A DNA stretch of 64,000 nt from CAZRQL01 sp964602415 (GCA_964602415.1 CAZRQL010000001.1:124001-188000); one strand, 5' to 3'; positions 1-9,254 are shown, numbered from the stretch's first letter. Notes: a model not told the origin generated them from the sequence alone. A program made the numbers and translations.

Positions 1-233
1 AAGTGGTTGAACGTGAAAAATCCATTGGTGTAGAGCGCGCCCGCCAAGAAGGCAAGCCTGAGGCCATGCTCGAAAAAATCGCTGAGGGTTTTGTTAAAAA
101 ATTCTATGCCGAAAATACCCTGCTCAACCAACCGTTTGTCAAAGAGGCCAAAATGAGCGTAGCCCAATACCTTGACAGTCAAAATAAAGGGATGACAGTA
201 GAAAATTTTGTTCGTATTGGAATAGGAAGATAG
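1..233 (+). CDS. tsf: Elongation factor Ts, C-terminal fragment
   Basis: Only the last 76 codons are in the window; the gene enters from the left edge in the frame that begins at base 3. The segment has the typical end of EF-Ts: a conserved GKPE followed by EKIAEGFVKKF, a LLNQPFV stretch and a final TVENFVRIGIG, which matches the C-terminal dimerisation and tail region of the family. EF-Ts is the cytoplasmic guanine-nucleotide exchange factor that regenerates EF-Tu-GTP during translation. In most bacteria it follows rpsB, which would lie just outside the window. A strong hairpin terminator follows 20 bases after the stop. No alternative identity is likely. Confidence 0.93.
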   Translation, partial: VVEREKSIGVERARQEGKPEAMLEKIAEGFVKKFYAENTLLNQPFVKEAKMSVAQYLDSQNKGMTVENFVRIGIGR

Positions 234-252
234 ATACTTTTCATTTGTTTGG

Positions 253-284
253 TAGCCACAGAGTTAAGTCTGTGGCTATTTTAT
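253..284. terminator. Bidirectional terminator between tsf and mfd
   Basis: A perfect 10-bp inverted repeat (TAGCCACAGA at 253-262 and its complement at 269-278) with a 6-base loop is followed by TTTTAT. It lies between two convergent genes and should end both transcripts. Confidence 0.85.
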
Positions 285-304
285 CTGTCCAAGTCTGAAT
301 GTAA

Positions 305-3300
305 TTAGAGCATTTGGTCAATGATTTTTGTCGCATCTTCTACATTGAGCACGTCGGAAAAAGTTATTATAGCCCGTCCTTTGGCTTCGGCAAGACGACA
401 ATTTTTTTGATTTTTGGCCACGTAGCTTATTATTTTGCCAAATACTTCCGATTTGTAGTATTCCACGTTGGAAGCATCAGGAAAATGAGCTTTCATGGTT
501 TCATTTTTGAGAATAAGTTTTTCTATGCCTAATTTTTGGGCTTTCCAGCGCAAGCGCACCACTTCAAAAAGTTCCAAAAGTGGTTCGGGGATTGCTCCGT
601 ATCTGTCTTTGAGGTTGCTGTTCAATTCTATGAGCTCGCACTCACTTTTTAGGCTATCTATCTGGATATAAAGCGATAGGCGTTCTGATGTGTTGGGGAT
701 ATAGCTATCAGGAATGACAATTTGCAAGTCGGTCTCTACGCTACAATCTGCTTTTGCTGTGCCGGACGACTCCTTTGGTTCTTCGCTTGACTCAAAAAGT
801 TCACGAAACTCATTTTCTTTTAGCTCTGTTACGGCCTCTTCAAGCATTTTTATGTACACATCAAAGCCCAAATCAGAGACAAAACCGCTTTGTTCGCCTC
901 CCAGCAGATTGCCTGCCCCCCTAATATCGAGGTCTCGCATGGCTATTTTAAAACCATCGCCCAACTCAGAAAACTCTTCCATTGCAGGCAGTTTTTTTCG
1001 TGCATCGGGGGTGATACTGGTCAGAGAAGGAGTGAGCAAATAACAGTAAGCCTTGCGGTTGCTTCGCCCTACCCGTCCGCGCATTTGGTGCAGATCTGAT
1101 AGACCAAAGTGGTGCGCCTTGTTGATGATGATGGTGTTGGCATTGGGGATATCCAGTCCCGATTCGATTATATTGGTTGAGACAAGCACATCGTAGTAGC
1201 CATCCATAAATTTGAGCATGATTTTTTCCAATAGCTCACCATCCATTTGTCCGTGGGCATAAGCCACTCTGGCATCGGGCACTACTTTTAGAATAATGTT
1301 TGCAATACTTTCCAGCTCGTCAATTCGGTTGTGGACAAAAAAAGTTTGTCCGCCACGGGAGAGTTCGTGCATGACGGCATCGCGGATGAGTTTTTCGCTG
1401 TAAACATGCAGCTCAGTCGTAATAGGTTGGCGGTTTGGTGGAGGGGTCGCGATGATGGACAGGTCTCTAGCCCCCATGAGCGAGAGTTGGAGGGTGCGGG
1501 GTATAGGTGTGGCGGTCAAGGTTATGGCATCAATATTGACCCGCATCTGTTTGAGGGTGTCTTTTACCTTGACCCCAAATTTTTGTTCCTCATCCACTAT
1601 CATGAGTCCCAAATTTTTGAATTGTACGTCTTTGCTCACCAATCTGTGTGTGCCAATGATAATGTCTATTTTGCCCTCGGAGAGTTCTTTAAGTATGTTT
1701 TTGATTTCTTTATCACTGCGAAACCGTGAGATGTACTCAATCCGGCAAGGCAGTTTGCTGAGTCTTTCTGAAAAGGTGCGGAAGTGCTGAAAAGCCAAAA
1801 TGGTGGTTGGCACCAGAACAGCTACCTGTTTGCTGTTGGTAACGGCTTTGAAAGCTGCACGGATGGCCACTTCCGTTTTTCCGAAGCCTACATCGCCACA
1901 AATGAGCCTATCCATGGGGTAAGGTTTGCTCATATCTTTTTTGACGGCCTCAATGGCAGATATCTGATCTGGAGTTTCATCATAAATAAATGAACTTTCC
2001 AATTCTTCCATCAGGTAGTTGTCTTCTTTGAAAGCAAATCCGGGCGCAATTCTTCTTTTTGCATACAGTTTGATGAGTTCTTCGGCTATATCCTTGAGTT
2101 TGCGTTTGGCGCGGGATTTCTTTTGTTCCCATTCTTGCGTTCCCAGTTTGCTTACCGGAGGGGCTTTGCCTTCTTGTCCGCTGTATTTTGAAATTTTGTG
2201 CAAAGAGTGAATGCTCACATAAAGGACATCGGAATCTTTGTAAATCAGCCGCATGGTCTCCTGTTCCTTGCCTTTAATCTGAATTTTTTCCATTCCGGCA
2301 AACCGCCCGATTCCGTAGTCGATATGGGTAACGTAATCACCCACCTGCAATTCATGGAGTTCTTTGAGCGTCAGTGCTTTATTTTTTGTATATTTTTTAC
2401 GCTGGTAATAGCGATGAAATCTTTCAAATAACTGATGGTCGGTATAGAGTGCTATTTTTAAATCATGGTCTTTAAATCCGCCACTCAGAGAGATAAGCAC
2501 TTCGCTAAATTCATTGAGGCGGGGATTGATTTCGTGAAGAATATTTTTAATTCTGCTGAGTTGAATTTGTGAGTCGGCAGTAATGATGCTTCGATAGCCA
2601 TACAACTGGTTTTTGTCAAGTTCATCTGCAAAAAGATTAAAGTCTTTATCAAAAGAGGGCTGTAGTTCAATTTTTTGGGAAAGGACGACAGGTTTGCGGT
2701 CAGGATGGATGGGGACGGTAGATTTGGCACCAAACTCAATTTTGCGAAATTCTTCTATGAGAGCAGCGAAATTTTCGGCAGTATCAAAAAGTTGCTCCGG
2801 CTGCGAAACGATTTGGGTTTGTCCAGAGGCTTTTAGTATTTCGTCGAACGTCTGTTTGGCCAGTTCGAAGCACCTGCTAAGTGTATCTTGAACCAACCCA
2901 AAATCTTTGATCCAAACCACAGTCTCGGGAGCTATAAACCGCAAAAGCGGCTCACGTACCTCTTGCAGGAGTTTTGTTTGCACGTTGGGCGTTATCGAGC
3001 AACGCTCCAACTCACGCACAGAGAGCTGGGTTATGGGATCAAAAAGGCGAATGCTTTCAATCTGAGAGCCGTCCAATTCTATTCGGTATGGGATTTCGTG
3101 GCTAAAACTGTAAACATCTATGATTCCGCCTCTTATCGAAAACATCCCTGCTTCATAAACATAATCTTCCTTTGTAAAATCGTACTCATTGAGTACATCC
3201 GTCAAAAAGGAAACGCTCAACTGGTCTCCTTTTTTCAAAGTCAGTGTATTGGAGACCAAAGAGCGTTGGTTGATGACTTTTTCAAATAAAGCCTCAGGGT

Positions 3301-3700
3301 AGGTAACAATGAGGTGCGGAGCGGTGCGGTCTGCATTGACTTTACTCAAGACCTCGCTTCGCTGCACGATATTGGCATTTTCTATTTCCGTAAAGGCGTA
3401 GGGCTTTTTGTAAGAATTTGGGAAAAAAAATATCTCTTGGTGAGGGAGTAGGTTTTGGAGATCATTCCAGAAATAGGCAGCGGAATCTTTGTCGTTGAGA
3501 ATAAATAGGTTGGGGCGGGCTTTGTGCTCATAAAGGGCTGCTGCCAGTAGTGCTCCATGCGATCCCTGCGAGCCTTTGAGGAAAAAATGAGCACGTTTTT
3601 GGCTGAGTTGCTCTGCCAAAAAAACTACATTTTCTGTTTGCTCATACAAAGATACCAGATGCGGCGCAACAGAAACAGGTGCTTCTAAACTGTCTTTCAT
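305..3700 (-). CDS. mfd: Transcription-repair coupling factor Mfd
   Basis: This 1131-residue protein has the full Mfd layout: a UvrB-like N-terminal half, a CarD-like RNA polymerase interaction domain near residues 445-530 (VGDYVTHIDYGIGRF), and a superfamily 2 translocase with Walker A GDVGFGKTEVA near 601-611, DEEQ box near 703, TATPIPR, and the TRG segment QMRGRVGRS near 870-885, followed by the C-terminal D7 domain. Mfd removes RNA polymerase stalled at DNA lesions and recruits UvrA to the template strand. The length is normal for the family. The gene stands alone and converges on tsf. A TAAATTTG promoter element lies only five bases before the ATG, so the transcript may have almost no leader. 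Confidence 0.98.
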   Translation of the reverse strand: MKDSLEAPVSVAPHLVSLYEQTENVVFLAEQLSQKRAHFFLKGSQGSHGALLAAALYEHKARPNLFILNDKDSAAYFWNDLQNLLPHQEIFFFPNSYKKPYAFTEIENANIVQRSEVLSKVNADRTAPHLIVTYPEALFEKVINQRSLVSNTLTLKKGDQLSVSFLTDVLNEYDFTKEDYVYEAGMFSIRGGIIDVYSFSHEIPYRIELDGSQIESIRLFDPITQLSVRELERCSITPNVQTKLLQEVREPLLRFIAPETVVWIKDFGLVQDTLSRCFELAKQTFDEILKASGQTQIVSQPEQLFDTAENFAALIEEFRKIEFGAKSTVPIHPDRKPVVLSQKIELQPSFDKDFNLFADELDKNQLYGYRSIITADSQIQLSRIKNILHEINPRLNEFSEVLISLSGGFKDHDLKIALYTDHQLFERFHRYYQRKKYTKNKALTLKELHELQVGDYVTHIDYGIGRFAGMEKIQIKGKEQETMRLIYKDSDVLYVSIHSLHKISKYSGQEGKAPPVSKLGTQEWEQKKSRAKRKLKDIAEELIKLYAKRRIAPGFAFKEDNYLMEELESSFIYDETPDQISAIEAVKKDMSKPYPMDRLICGDVGFGKTEVAIRAAFKAVTNSKQVAVLVPTTILAFQHFRTFSERLSKLPCRIEYISRFRSDKEIKNILKELSEGKIDIIIGTHRLVSKDVQFKNLGLMIVDEEQKFGVKVKDTLKQMRVNIDAITLTATPIPRTLQLSLMGARDLSIIATPPPNRQPITTELHVYSEKLIRDAVMHELSRGGQTFFVHNRIDELESIANIILKVVPDARVAYAHGQMDGELLEKIMLKFMDGYYDVLVSTNIIESGLDIPNANTIIINKAHHFGLSDLHQMRGRVGRSNRKAYCYLLTPSLTSITPDARKKLPAMEEFSELGDGFKIAMRDLDIRGAGNLLGGEQSGFVSDLGFDVYIKMLEEAVTELKENEFRELFESSEEPKESSGTAKADCSVETDLQIVIPDSYIPNTSERLSLYIQIDSLKSECELIELNSNLKDRYGAIPEPLLELFEVVRLRWKAQKLGIEKLILKNETMKAHFPDASNVEYYKSEVFGKIISYVAKNQKNCRLAEAKGRAIITFSDVLNVEDATKIIDQML

Positions 3701-3704
3701 TGCA

Positions 3705-3740
3705 CAAATTTAGCCAATTCTATTTGGTTTTGGCCTCAAA
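3705..3740 (-). promoter_or_regulatory. Putative mfd promoter
   Basis: On the minus strand TTTG (3740-3737), a 24-base spacer and TAAATTTG (3712-3705) resemble the Bacteroidota promoter consensus. The -7 element ends five bases before the mfd ATG, which would place the transcription start at or next to the start codon. Confidence 0.55.
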
Positions 3741-3780
3741 GTGGGTTAGATGATTAGTGCTCAAACGAAGTGAAAGCCTG

Positions 3781-3788
3781 CCCCCCCC
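3781..3788 (+). repeat. Poly-C tract (C8) upstream of the first export module
   Basis: Eight consecutive C bases lie in the 214-base divergent gap between mfd and the export lipoprotein gene, about 80 bases upstream of the latter's promoter. It is the only long C tract seen in an intergenic region here. Confidence 0.6.
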
Positions 3789-3866
3789 TAACGGTGCAAA
3801 TGCTATACGGTACTTAATCAAATCAAATGTTAATATATTTGAAAATCAACCTGATTGGGCAATTCT

Positions 3867-3898
3867 TTTTGCTGATGCTTTGCGGAGGACTATATTTG
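3867..3898 (+). promoter_or_regulatory. Putative promoter of the first polysaccharide export operon
   Basis: TTTTG at 3867-3871, a 19-base spacer and TATATTTG at 3891-3898 match the Bacteroidota TTTG/TAnnTTTG consensus very well. The predicted start of transcription is about ten bases before the ATG at 3915. Confidence 0.75.
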
Positions 3899-3914
3899 CG
3901 TTAAGTAAATTTAC

Positions 3915-4775
3915 ATGCAGAAGGTATTGCTCTTGGGATTTGTGTTTTCCACAGTTTTTATATTTTCTTGTCAAAGAAACTTATTCAAAACCACTCATCT
4001 TTCTGCCAGTCGGTTTGGTATCAAAGCGCAAACGCTAAATCAGTCTCAGCGTATAGAGAAGTTTGACCATTTGGCTATTTCTGTTTTTACCAGAAAGGGG
4101 GAGATACTCATAGATCCTGAAGGCGTTCTCGAAATCAAAAGCAACCTACAAAACAGCATGTTCTCAAATCCTCAACAAATGGCACTGCTTCTGACCCAAC
4201 AGTTTGCGGTCATGGCCAATAATATGCGCCCTCAGTTTTATGTAGTCAATGAGTTTGGGGAGGCTGACTTGCCGGCTATCGGTAAAATCAGACTCGAAGG
4301 GCTTACACTTACGCAAACAGATAGCTTATTATCAAGAGAATACGAATCTAAGGGCTTTTACAAAGATGCTTATGTAAAAGTACAATATCTCAACAAAAGA
4401 GTCGTGGTATTGGGGGCTTTAGGTGATAGAGTCGTAAAAATTCCCTATGAAAACATGACTGTTTTTGAGATTTTGGCGCAACAGCAAAACCAACCAGTGG
4501 CTAATTTGATTTCTATACAAAGCTATGCACGCGGGTTGCTAATTATTAGAAACTTGCAAACCGATCCCAATAATCTGGAAATAGAAGAAATAGATTTGCG
4601 TGATTTGTCATCTATTTACCTGAAAAATTTAATCGTAAAAAATGGCGATGTGATATATGTGCGCCCCAGAAGGCGGTTTGATAGGGAGGTCATTGGTGAT
4701 TTTTCTTTTATAGCCAGCGCAATAACGAGTTTGGCAACTCTTTATTTACTCATAGACAATATCAGAAAAAGATAA
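3915..4775 (+). CDS. Polysaccharide export (Wza-like) outer-membrane lipoprotein, copy 1
   Basis: The 286-residue product starts with a lipoprotein signal peptide ending in FIFSC (Cys19). A polysaccharide export (Poly_export) domain covers about residues 50-165, with the phrase VNEFGEADLPAIGKI, and an SLBB-like beta-grasp region follows near 165-245. A hydrophobic segment near 262-280 ends the protein just before a basic tail, a layout common in Bacteroidota versions. The family forms the outer-membrane channel for capsule or exopolysaccharide. The next gene, two bases downstream, is the cognate chain-length and tyrosine-kinase protein. No glycosyltransferase, flippase or polymerase gene is adjacent, so the sugar polymer is unknown. 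A second, diverged copy is at 34359-35144. Confidence 0.88.
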   Translation: MQKVLLLGFVFSTVFIFSCQRNLFKTTHLSASRFGIKAQTLNQSQRIEKFDHLAISVFTRKGEILIDPEGVLEIKSNLQNSMFSNPQQMALLLTQQFAVMANNMRPQFYVVNEFGEADLPAIGKIRLEGLTLTQTDSLLSREYESKGFYKDAYVKVQYLNKRVVVLGALGDRVVKIPYENMTVFEILAQQQNQPVANLISIQSYARGLLIIRNLQTDPNNLEIEEIDLRDLSSIYLKNLIVKNGDVIYVRPRRRFDREVIGDFSFIASAITSLATLYLLIDNIRKR

Positions 4776-4777
4776 TT

Positions 4778-7183
4778 ATGCAATTGGAAAGTGAAAAAAA
4801 TAATATAGCACAAGGAAAATTAGATTTTGATATCATCAAATTCGGCTATATTTTTTTTAAATCTATTCCCTACATAATTCTTATTTTTTTTATCAATGTT
4901 TTAGGCATTTTTTTGTTTTTGCGCTATACAAAAAGCATATATGAAGCCAGCTCCACCATACAGTTGCAATTTAAAAGCTCCAAATCATTACTTAATTTAG
5001 AGACAGGAGGATTTGATGAAGGTATTGACGCAGTCAATTTATCGGCAGAAATATCCTTAATTAAATCAAGGCTTACTTACAAGCATTTGATAGATTCACT
5101 TGCTCTTCAGGTCAGCTATCACAGACAAGGTGAAGTTATTTCAGAAGAATTGTATTCATCGACCATCTTTAGGGTAGAAATACCGGAAGATTTTTCTATT
5201 GAAGATCAGCCTGTTTTTATTGGGATATTAGACGAAAAAACATTTAGCATATACCAAAAAAAAGGTGAAGAAAGCCAAATAAGTACATTTGGGGAGGAGT
5301 TTTTTTTCAAAGGACACAAGATAAAGGTTTTAAAACAACAAGAAATTAAGCCCGAACAACTTGGTTTGTATTATTTCCAAAAGCACAGTTTAAATGAACT
5401 CTACAATAAACTTTCAAAAAATCTCACAGTTGAAATTTCCAATGAATCAAGCCAAGCGTTGGTAATCAGATACAGAGACCACAATAGAAATAAATGTTTG
5501 GATATTGTTAGTTTAATCAATAAAATATATCTTTTAGAGACCATAAGAAATAAAAATATCACCTATGAACAAAATATATCTTATCTAAAAAGCCAAATTA
5601 AAACCGCTCTTGACTCTATTGATAAGGTAGAGTTCCAACTATTCAGATACAAAGATTTAGAAAAGCGGAACTTGAAATCATTGAATTTTAAAGATGATTT
5701 GGTTTCAAAATTGGAAGATTTGCAGGAAAAAAAGATTGGCCTTAAGTTAAAATATAGCGACCTAAACAGGGTTGATTCTTTGGTTCAAAAACAATCGGAT
5801 TCCAGTATATTTGTAGCCAATTTTCTTTTAAAAAGAATCAATGCCCTTGATTTGTCGGAATACCTAAAAATTTATATTACTGAAAAAACCAAATTACAAA
5901 AACTGCAAAGTTCTCATGGTGCGAGTTCTTCTGCTTTTCGAGATATTGATTTGGTGATTGCTAAAATCGAAAGCCAATTTTATCAAACTTTGATGCTTAG
6001 CAAATTGAGTGTTTTAGAAGAGATAGAATTGCTCAATAAAAAAATATCAGAATTACAGAATAAGTTTATCGAAGAGGAAGAACTGGATGAAGAATATAAA
6101 AAACTCAAGCGTTATTTGGAAATTTATGAGAACAATCTTAATTCTCTGCAAACCAAATTAATTGAAATAGGACTTGTCAAATCAGGTACTGTTGCTAATC
6201 ACAGGGTTTTGGCTCTGCCTTATGCCAGTATGACCCCCGTTTATCCTAATATTTATTTAGTGTATGGATTGGGAGGCTTATTGGCTATTGTTTTATCCTT
6301 TAGTTTTTTGCTTATAAGATATTTTATTCACAATACCATTGATTCGATACGTGAAATAGAGAACAATTCTACGGTTCCAATTTTAGGCTCTGTTCCCAAA
6401 TACAATAAAGGAAATTTAGAGTTTTCTAAGCCGGTCGTTCAATTAAACCCAAAATCTGCTATATCCGAAGCGTTTAGAGCCATCCGCGCAAACTTGGACT
6501 TTATGTCTTATCCCGGGGCTAAAAAGAAAATAGCCGTTACTTCAACGGTAAGTGGTGAGGGTAAAACATTTATAGCCGCTAATCTGGCAGCTATTTTGGC
6601 TATGTCGGGAAAAAAAGTAGTGATTGTGGATTTGGATATGCGTAAACCCAAAATTCACAAAGCATTTGATACCGACAATTCGGTGGGGCTTTCTACGCTG
6701 CTCATAAAGCAAGCTACTTTGCAGCAGGCCATCAAAAGTTCAACCATCGAAAATCTTGATTATATCACATCCGGTATCCCTCCTCCCAACCCGTCGGAGT
6801 TGATTGTTTCAGACTTATTTGAAGAATTAGAGTCAGAGTTGGAAAAAATCTATGATTTTATCGTTTACGATACGCCTCCGGTAGGTTTGGTTACCGACGG
6901 TATTGCTGTTTTCAAAAGGGTTACTTATCCTGTATATGTAGTGAGGTCATCTGTTAGCAAGATAAATTACCTTAAAGTAGTCAATAAGTTGGTTGAAGGC
7001 AACTCTTTAAAAAGTTTGGGTATTGTATTCAATGCAGTTCCTTACTTAGAAGGAGGCTATGGTGGTTATGGCTACGGCTACGGCTACGGCTACGGCTATG
7101 GCTATGGCTACTACAGTGATGATTTCACAAAAACTTCGCTTTGGGATAAAACTAAAAAAATATTAAGATTTTCTCGAAAATAA
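4778..7183 (+). CDS. Wzc-like chain-length regulator and BY-type tyrosine kinase, copy 1
   Basis: The 801-residue protein has an N-terminal Wzz-type domain with a membrane segment near residues 25-50, a long coiled-coil periplasmic region, a second membrane helix near 493-516 and a cytoplasmic BY-kinase domain. The kinase shows Walker A SGEGKTF near 590, Walker A' VDLDMRKPK and Walker B VYDTPPVG. The tail near 758-780 holds ten tyrosines in Gly-Tyr units, the expected autophosphorylation cluster. Such proteins control polymer length together with the Wza-like channel encoded just upstream. The gene is visibly more A/T-rich than its neighbours. Its last 21 bases overlap the convergent ftsY. 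The Gly-Tyr tail is encoded by a near-perfect hexanucleotide repeat. Confidence 0.93.
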   Translation: MQLESEKNNIAQGKLDFDIIKFGYIFFKSIPYIILIFFINVLGIFLFLRYTKSIYEASSTIQLQFKSSKSLLNLETGGFDEGIDAVNLSAEISLIKSRLTYKHLIDSLALQVSYHRQGEVISEELYSSTIFRVEIPEDFSIEDQPVFIGILDEKTFSIYQKKGEESQISTFGEEFFFKGHKIKVLKQQEIKPEQLGLYYFQKHSLNELYNKLSKNLTVEISNESSQALVIRYRDHNRNKCLDIVSLINKIYLLETIRNKNITYEQNISYLKSQIKTALDSIDKVEFQLFRYKDLEKRNLKSLNFKDDLVSKLEDLQEKKIGLKLKYSDLNRVDSLVQKQSDSSIFVANFLLKRINALDLSEYLKIYITEKTKLQKLQSSHGASSSAFRDIDLVIAKIESQFYQTLMLSKLSVLEEIELLNKKISELQNKFIEEEELDEEYKKLKRYLEIYENNLNSLQTKLIEIGLVKSGTVANHRVLALPYASMTPVYPNIYLVYGLGGLLAIVLSFSFLLIRYFIHNTIDSIREIENNSTVPILGSVPKYNKGNLEFSKPVVQLNPKSAISEAFRAIRANLDFMSYPGAKKKIAVTSTVSGEGKTFIAANLAAILAMSGKKVVIVDLDMRKPKIHKAFDTDNSVGLSTLLIKQATLQQAIKSSTIENLDYITSGIPPPNPSELIVSDLFEELESELEKIYDFIVYDTPPVGLVTDGIAVFKRVTYPVYVVRSSVSKINYLKVVNKLVEGNSLKSLGIVFNAVPYLEGGYGGYGYGYGYGYGYGYGYYSDDFTKTSLWDKTKKILRFSRK
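7070..7111 (+). repeat. GGCTAY hexanucleotide repeat, seven units
   Basis: Seven in-frame copies of GGCTAC or GGCTAT encode the Gly-Tyr tail of the first BY-kinase. Slippage in whole units would change the number of tyrosines without breaking the frame. Confidence 0.9.
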
Positions 7184-8122
7184 GCTATTCACAAATTCTT
7201 CACTATCAAAGGGTTGTAAATCGTCTATCTTCTCGCCCACTCCTATGTATTTGATGGGGATTTTGAACTCATCGGAAATTCCGATTACCACGCCTCCTTT
7301 GGCTGTGCCATCTAATTTTGTAATGGCTAACGCTGTAACATCGGTAGCTTTTGTGAACTCTCTTGCCTGTATGAGAGCATTTTGCCCCGTGCTGCCGTCA
7401 AGTACCAAAAGAACTTCATGAGGGGCTTCTGGGATATGTCTGGAAATAGATTTTTTGATTTTAGATAGCTCATTCATCAGGTTTATCTTGTTGTGAAGAC
7501 GCCCGGCTGTGTCAATTATGATTACATCCGCTCCTATTTCCACTCCTTTGGCGGTGGCTTCAAAGGCGACGGCAGAGGGCTCTACACCCATCCCTTTGCT
7601 TATCAACACCGAATTGGAGCGCTCTGCCCAAATGGTAAGTTGGTCAACAGCAGCGGCGCGAAAGGTATCAGCAGCCCCCAACACTACTTTTTTGCCTTGG
7701 CGACTAAACTGAGCAGCCAACTTTCCAATAGTTGTTGTTTTGCCCACTCCGTTGACTCCCACTACCAAAATGACAAAAGGCTTAGTACCGGCAGGCAAGT
7801 CATAGCCACCAAGAGAATTTTCGGCCTTACAAATCAGCGAAGCCACCTCTTGCCTCAAAAATGAGTCCAACTCCGATGTATTGAGGTATTTATCTTTTGA
7901 TACCCGTTCTTCGAGTCGTTTGATGACCTTTAATGTGGTATCTACACCCAAGTCAGCCGAGATGAGAGCCTGCTCCAAGCTATCAAGAACTTCATCATCA
8001 ACTTTGGATTTCCCCGCAATTGCACGGCTGACTTTGTCCCAAAAATTGGTCTTTGTTTTTTCAAGACCTTTATCGAGGTCTTCTTTTTTATCTTTTGTAA
8101 AAAATTTTGAGAAAAAATTCAT
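7163..8122 (-). CDS. ftsY: Signal recognition particle receptor FtsY
   Basis: This 319-residue SRP-family GTPase lacks a long acidic A domain and begins with a short charged N-terminus followed by the four-helix N domain. The G domain has G1 GVNGVGKTTT near residues 120-130, the DTAGRLHNK motif, and G4 TKLDGTAKGG. FtsY binds the signal recognition particle at the inner membrane and delivers ribosomes to the Sec translocon. It is the third gene of a compact minus-strand operon: J-domain protein, KtrA-like protein, ftsY, with only six bases between ktrA and ftsY. The 3' end overlaps the convergent BY-kinase gene by 21 bases. Confidence 0.97.
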   Translation of the reverse strand: MNFFSKFFTKDKKEDLDKGLEKTKTNFWDKVSRAIAGKSKVDDEVLDSLEQALISADLGVDTTLKVIKRLEERVSKDKYLNTSELDSFLRQEVASLICKAENSLGGYDLPAGTKPFVILVVGVNGVGKTTTIGKLAAQFSRQGKKVVLGAADTFRAAAVDQLTIWAERSNSVLISKGMGVEPSAVAFEATAKGVEIGADVIIIDTAGRLHNKINLMNELSKIKKSISRHIPEAPHEVLLVLDGSTGQNALIQAREFTKATDVTALAITKLDGTAKGGVVIGISDEFKIPIKYIGVGEKIDDLQPFDSEEFVNSLFSRKS

Positions 8123-8128
8123 GTTGTT

Positions 8129-8812
8129 TTACTTATTGAGACTCAAAAATTTGAGAATGTCTGCTTTTTTTCCGAAAATCACTAACCTATCCATAGGCTC
8201 CAAAATTGTATCGGCATTAGGTTTTTCCAAAATCTGGTATTCTTTACTGCCATTTCGCTTGTCGTCAAAAAGTCTCTTGATTGTTACGAGTTTAAGGTCG
8301 TATTTTTCTATTAAATCTACTTCTTCCAATGTTTTTTTGTAGAGCCTCCTGGGCATCATGGTTTCTGCTATCCAACTACCGGGTGTAATCGGTAAGTAAG
8401 ATTTGATTTCAGGATTTATTAAACTCTCACCAAAATAAACAGCGGCCTCATTTTCTGGAGAAATAATCTCTTGGATACCAAGTTTTTGTAAAATAATACG
8501 TTGTTGAGGATTCACTGCTCTGGCTACCAATCTATTTACATCCAGTTCAAGCAGGTGAACAGCTGTAAGCAATTGGCCTTCTATGTTTTCGCCAATAGCC
8601 AAAACCACAGCATCCATGTCTTTAATATTTTGAGACATCAGGGCTTTGAAGTCAGTGGTATCAAGGCATACTCCGTAGGTTATGTCATCTTTGAGAGCCT
8701 CAACACGCTCTATGTCTCTGTCAATACCTAAGACCTCAGCTCCGCTGCTTACCAAGTACTTAGCGATAGCTGAACCGAACTGCCCTAAGCCAATGACTGC
8801 TATTTTTTTCAT
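8129..8812 (-). CDS. Potassium-uptake regulatory subunit of the TrkA/KtrA family
   Basis: The 227-residue protein starts with an RCK_N Rossmann fold (GLGQFGSAIA from residue 8, then acidic GIDRD at the end of the second strand) and ends with an RCK_C domain from about residue 138. This layout is that of KtrA or of a half-length TrkA, the cytoplasmic ring that gates a KtrB/TrkH potassium channel in response to nucleotides. No ktrB or trkH gene is in the window, so the channel must be elsewhere. The start codon overlaps the stop of the J-domain gene by four bases (ATGA), which implies translational coupling. Confidence 0.9.
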   Translation of the reverse strand: MKKIAVIGLGQFGSAIAKYLVSSGAEVLGIDRDIERVEALKDDITYGVCLDTTDFKALMSQNIKDMDAVVLAIGENIEGQLLTAVHLLELDVNRLVARAVNPQQRIILQKLGIQEIISPENEAAVYFGESLINPEIKSYLPITPGSWIAETMMPRRLYKKTLEEVDLIEKYDLKLVTIKRLFDDKRNGSKEYQILEKPNADTILEPMDRLVIFGKKADILKFLSLNK

Positions 8813-9240
8813 TTGTTAAATTTCTTTTTGAAATAGAAGTAAGAATCATTGATTTGACGGGTTACTTCTTGAGCATAAGTTTTTTTCTCAGGATCATTTT
8901 CAAATTTATCAGGGTGATACAGTTTCACAAGGGTTCTATACGCAGACTTAATTTGTTCAAAATCCGCTCCATAGGCTAATTCAAGGGTTTTATAGTGTTT
9001 CTCTTCTTCGCTTAGGGGTTTGGAAGTAGGCTTTTGTGTATTTTGATTCTGCGAGGAATGATTAGGCCCGGCTTGGTTCATATTGTTCCAAGGCTTTTGT
9101 TTTCGTTCTTTTTCAGCGGCTTCATATTTTTTTTCCAACTCTTCAAAATATTTGTCCATCTCTTCATTCCATTCTTTGAATTTTTCCCATCCTTTATCGA
9201 CCGTTTGTTTGAGAAAATCTTTCAAATCATCTCTTTCCAT
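8809..9240 (-). CDS. Small J-domain protein
   Basis: The 143-residue product has an acidic and lysine-rich helical N-terminus (about residues 1-50), a Gln/Asn/Ser-rich linker, and a C-terminal J domain from about residue 83 with the diagnostic HPD at 109-111. J domains stimulate the ATPase of DnaK-type chaperones, but the zinc-finger and substrate-binding parts of DnaJ are absent, so this is a specialised co-chaperone of unknown client. It is the first gene of an operon with the KtrA-like and ftsY genes. A good Bacteroidota promoter lies just upstream. Placing the J domain at the C-terminus is shared with DjlA-like and other type III proteins. Confidence 0.85.
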   Translation of the reverse strand: MERDDLKDFLKQTVDKGWEKFKEWNEEMDKYFEELEKKYEAAEKERKQKPWNNMNQAGPNHSSQNQNTQKPTSKPLSEEEKHYKTLELAYGADFEQIKSAYRTLVKLYHPDKFENDPEKKTYAQEVTRQINDSYFYFKKKFNK

Positions 9241-9254
9241 AAGATTTTTTTAGG

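Noticed and set aside
7070..7111. Possible CRISPR-like or satellite repeat
   Set aside because: The repeat is in frame and encodes a Gly-Tyr tail of a BY-kinase; there are no spacers.
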